A stretch of 7,177 nt of DNA from JARROD01 sp037384225. GTDB taxonomy: Bacteria; Pseudomonadota; Gammaproteobacteria; Pseudomonadales; Cellvibrionaceae. The notes beneath the pieces were generated by a model. It searched no databases. It saw only the letters and a list, made by a program, of their open reading frames with translations, and was not told the origin of the DNA. Below, in pieces: positions 5,104-7,177 of the stretch (positions are counted from its first letter, which is position 1; the number at the start of each line of letters is the position of its first letter). A program made the position numbers and the translations under genes. The DNA is taken from positions 1-7,177 of the forward strand of contig JARROD010000218.1 in the NCBI GenBank assembly GCA_037384225.1. Direction: 5' to 3'.

Positions 5104-7177
5104 GCGCTGGAAAACACGGCGGAAGTAGAAAGGGAAGGTTGGTACCGGTACTGGCACTGGTCGGTGGACTGTTACTCGCTGTATTGCTGGCGGCGCTGCC
5201 ATTGGATACCGCCGGGCAAATGGTGGTGGTCGTCGCTCTGATAGGTGTGCAGTGGATTGCCGCCAGTATCGACGATGGCGAACGCCTGCGCCTGCCGCGC
5301 CTGGTACTGATTGTCGCAGGTCTGTTGATTTCCCTGCGCTATCTTATCTGGCGCGGTACCTATACCCTCTATGCCAACGATGTTGTCAGCCTGGTTGCTG
5401 TTTACCTGTTGTTCTTCGCCGAGCTCTACGCGCTATTGATCCATGTGCTGGGCAGTTTTATCAGCATCCACTCTTTCCGTCGTTGCTCTCTGACTCTGGC
5501 GGATATGCCGGCGGGTGCGGTACCGCCCTCGGTGGATGTGTTCGTTCCCAGCTATAACGAAGACCCCCATATGCTGGAGGTGACCCTGCGCGCGGCGCTG
5601 AGCATGCGCTACCCCGGCTCGGTCGACATCTTTCTGTTGGACGACGGCGGCACCGACGAGAAAATTAACGACCCGGATCCGGTCAGGGCCCGGGCCGCCC
5701 GCGAGCGGCGCAAAACATTGTCTGCTTTGTGCCAGCGGCTGGGCGTCAATTACATCGCCCGCCTGCGTAATGAACGGGCCAAGGCCGGCAATCTCAATTA
5801 CGCGTTGTCTCGAACCGGGGCCGATTTGGTGGTGGTGTTTGACGCCGACCACGTGCCCGCGGTGGACTTTCTCGATCGCACGGTGCCGTGGATGATGCAC
5901 GATCCGGACGTCTTCCTGGTGCAGACGCCCCATTTCATGATTAATCCCGACGCGGTATCGCGCAACCTGTTCCGCGCATTTTCCCGTATGCCGGGGGAAA
6001 GCGACATGTTCTACATGTGCATCCAGCGTGGCCTGGACTTTTGGGGCTCCTCCTATTTTTGCGGCTCGGCGGCACTGCTGCGGCGACGCCACTTGGAAGA
6101 GGTGGGCGGTCTGGCCGGCGAGTCCGTCACCGAGGATGCGGAGACGGCCCTGGAACTCCACTGCCGCGGCTACAAATCCGTTTATACCGCCGAGCCAATG
6201 GTCGCCGGGCTGGCGCCGGAGAGCCTGACATCCTTTGTTGTCCAGCGCATGCGTTGGGCCCAGGGCATGACCCAGATTTTGCTGCTCAAACGTCCCTTTC
6301 TGCGCCCGGGGTTGAGCTGGTACCAGCGCCTGGGGTACCTGAATTCGATCCTGTTCTGGCTGTTTCCCTTCGCCCGCACGATTTTTATCTTCGCACCCCT
6401 GGCCTACCTGATTTTCGGCCTCGAGGTCTACAACGCCAGCTTGGGGGAAATTTTTGTCTACACTGTGCCCCATGTGATAGCCACCTACACCATTACCACG
6501 GCTCTCTACGGCCGTACCCGCTGGCCATTGGTGTCGGAAATCTACGAATTAATGCAGTGCCTGTTTACCCTGAGGGCGCTGATCAAGGTGTTGGTCAATC
6601 CGCGCACCCCCAGTTTCGTGGTGACCCCTAAGGGGGAAACCCTTGACGACACAGCGGTTTCACCGTTGGCGAAACCGTTTTACCTGCTGTTTCTGCTTTC
6701 CGTTGCCGGCTTCGCCTTCGGCCTGTGGCGGCTGTGGGAATTTACGCTCACCCGTGAACTGACGGTGGTGGTGCTGCTGTGGCACCTGTTCAATTTCGCC
6801 ATCATTATGGCCGCCCTCGGTGCGCTGCTGGAGTTGCGCCAGCTCCGCGCGAGCCCGCGTATGCCGGTGCGGGAAAAAGGCCGCCTGACTTTGGCGGACG
6901 GTCGCAGCCTGGTAGTGAACATCAAAGATATTTCCGCCGGCGGCGTCGGCTTATACAGGCCTGCGGCACCCCACAACCTGGAGATAGGTGGCACCGCGGT
7001 ACTGTCCGTCAAAGCTCATGCGCTCGAGCGGGCAGTGGCGTTACCAGTGGTGATTCGGGCGCTGACGCCGAGGTGTATCGGTGTCTCCTTCGAACCGGCA
7101 TCGTCCCAGAGTGCCGATGAACTTGTTGCCTATGTGTTTGGCGACAGCAAGCGCTGGGAGTATTTTCAATTTCGCTC
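5097..7177 (+). CDS. bcsA: Cellulose synthase catalytic subunit with PilZ domain (3' end outside window)
   Basis: Open for 693 codons to the window edge; family members run to roughly 720-870. This inner-membrane GT2 processive synthase polymerises UDP-glucose into beta-1,4-glucan and passes it through its own channel. Four N-terminal membrane segments lie at about 14-30, 36-52, 62-77 and 86-112, with the family phrase SLRYLIWRGTYTL. The cytoplasmic GT2 domain has LLDDGG (Asp182, Asp183), FDADH (Asp249, Asp251), YFCGS (320-324), TED (345-347, catalytic base Asp347) and QRMRW (383-387). Further helices at about 408-432, 445-465, 532-550 and 555-575 surround the gating-loop motif FVVTPK (507-512). 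The C-terminal PilZ domain has RASPR (584-588, RxxxR) and DISAGG (611-616, DxSxxG), so cyclic di-GMP activation is expected. ATG 5097 overlaps the upstream stop, and a TGA at 5091-5093 rules out an earlier start. bcsB would be expected next, outside the window. The PilZ domain argues against curdlan or mixed-linkage glucan synthases. Confidence 0.95.
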   Translation, partial: MLSAGKHGGSRKGRLVPVLALVGGLLLAVLLAALPLDTAGQMVVVVALIGVQWIAASIDDGERLRLPRLVLIVAGLLISLRYLIWRGTYTLYANDVVSLVAVYLLFFAELYALLIHVLGSFISIHSFRRCSLTLADMPAGAVPPSVDVFVPSYNEDPHMLEVTLRAALSMRYPGSVDIFLLDDGGTDEKINDPDPVRARAARERRKTLSALCQRLGVNYIARLRNERAKAGNLNYALSRTGADLVVVFDADHVPAVDFLDRTVPWMMHDPDVFLVQTPHFMINPDAVSRNLFRAFSRMPGESDMFYMCIQRGLDFWGSSYFCGSAALLRRRHLEEVGGLAGESVTEDAETALELHCRGYKSVYTAEPMVAGLAPESLTSFVVQRMRWAQGMTQILLLKRPFLRPGLSWYQRLGYLNSILFWLFPFARTIFIFAPLAYLIFGLEVYNASLGEIFVYTVPHVIATYTITTALYGRTRWPLVSEIYELMQCLFTLRALIKVLVNPRTPSFVVTPKGETLDDTAVSPLAKPFYLLFLLSVAGFAFGLWRLWEFTLTRELTVVVLLWHLFNFAIIMAALGALLELRQLRASPRMPVREKGRLTLADGRSLVVNIKDISAGGVGLYRPAAPHNLEIGGTAVLSVKAHALERAVALPVVIRALTPRCIGVSFEPASSQSADELVAYVFGDSKRWEYFQFR

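Noticed and set aside
4684..5202. 172-codon minus-strand frame opposite the small membrane protein gene
   Set aside because: The plus strand has a coupled start-stop overlap with bcsA and clear membrane segments; the minus frame has neither.
5433..6473. 346-codon minus-strand open frame opposite bcsA
   Set aside because: It lies entirely antisense to a strongly supported cellulose synthase; its translation has no family motifs and its length follows from the GC-rich codon use of bcsA.
6017..6631. 204-codon plus-strand frame inside bcsA
   Set aside because: It is out of frame with the bcsA motifs (TED, QRMRW) that span the same bases; proline-, arginine- and glycine-rich translation typical of a shadow frame.

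Overview
The window looks like chromosomal DNA of a polysaccharide-processing gammaproteobacterium. An origin near Cellvibrionaceae or Microbulbiferaceae is my inference. It rests on a secreted GH29 alpha-L-fucosidase, a remnant of a secreted CBM2-type cellulose-binding protein, and a cellulose synthase gene with a PilZ domain. All supported genes lie on the + strand. The left half is visibly AT-rich with decayed genes; the right end (from about 4680) is GC-rich and compact.

Layout, left to right. Positions 1-60 may be the 3' end of an upstream gene, followed by a strong hairpin. Positions 176-808 encode a complete LysE/RhtB-type amino-acid exporter. A stretch with no convincing gene follows (809-1184). 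Next comes a broken class III adenylate/guanylate cyclase (1185-1436) whose reading frame ends inside the left arm of a near-perfect 18-bp inverted repeat (1433-1518). An operator-like palindrome lies just before the ribosome binding site of the fucosidase gene (1710-3068). After a gene-poor gap comes a small exported protein, possibly a lipoprotein (3455-3838). A CBM2-like fragment (4138-4368) is disabled by apparent compensating frameshifts and truncation, and lies between two copies of a 27-bp direct repeat.

The right end is the start of a cellulose-synthesis operon. A 142-residue two-helix membrane protein of unknown function (4675-5103) overlaps by 7 bases the start of a BcsA-type cellulose synthase (5097 to beyond the window end). 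BcsA carries all the expected GT2 motifs (DDG, DxD, FCGS, TED, QRMRW, FVVTPK) and a C-terminal PilZ domain with RxxxR and DxSxxG, so it is expected to make cellulose at the inner membrane under cyclic di-GMP control. The coupled small protein is the best candidate here for an undescribed component.

How the genes work together: the fucosidase and the lost CBM2 protein fit degradation or scavenging of complex glycans, while the bcs genes make an exopolysaccharide. Apart from the 4675-5103/bcsA pair, nothing shows that the genes form one system. The left part reads as an accessory region accumulating gene remnants, not as a new multi-gene system.
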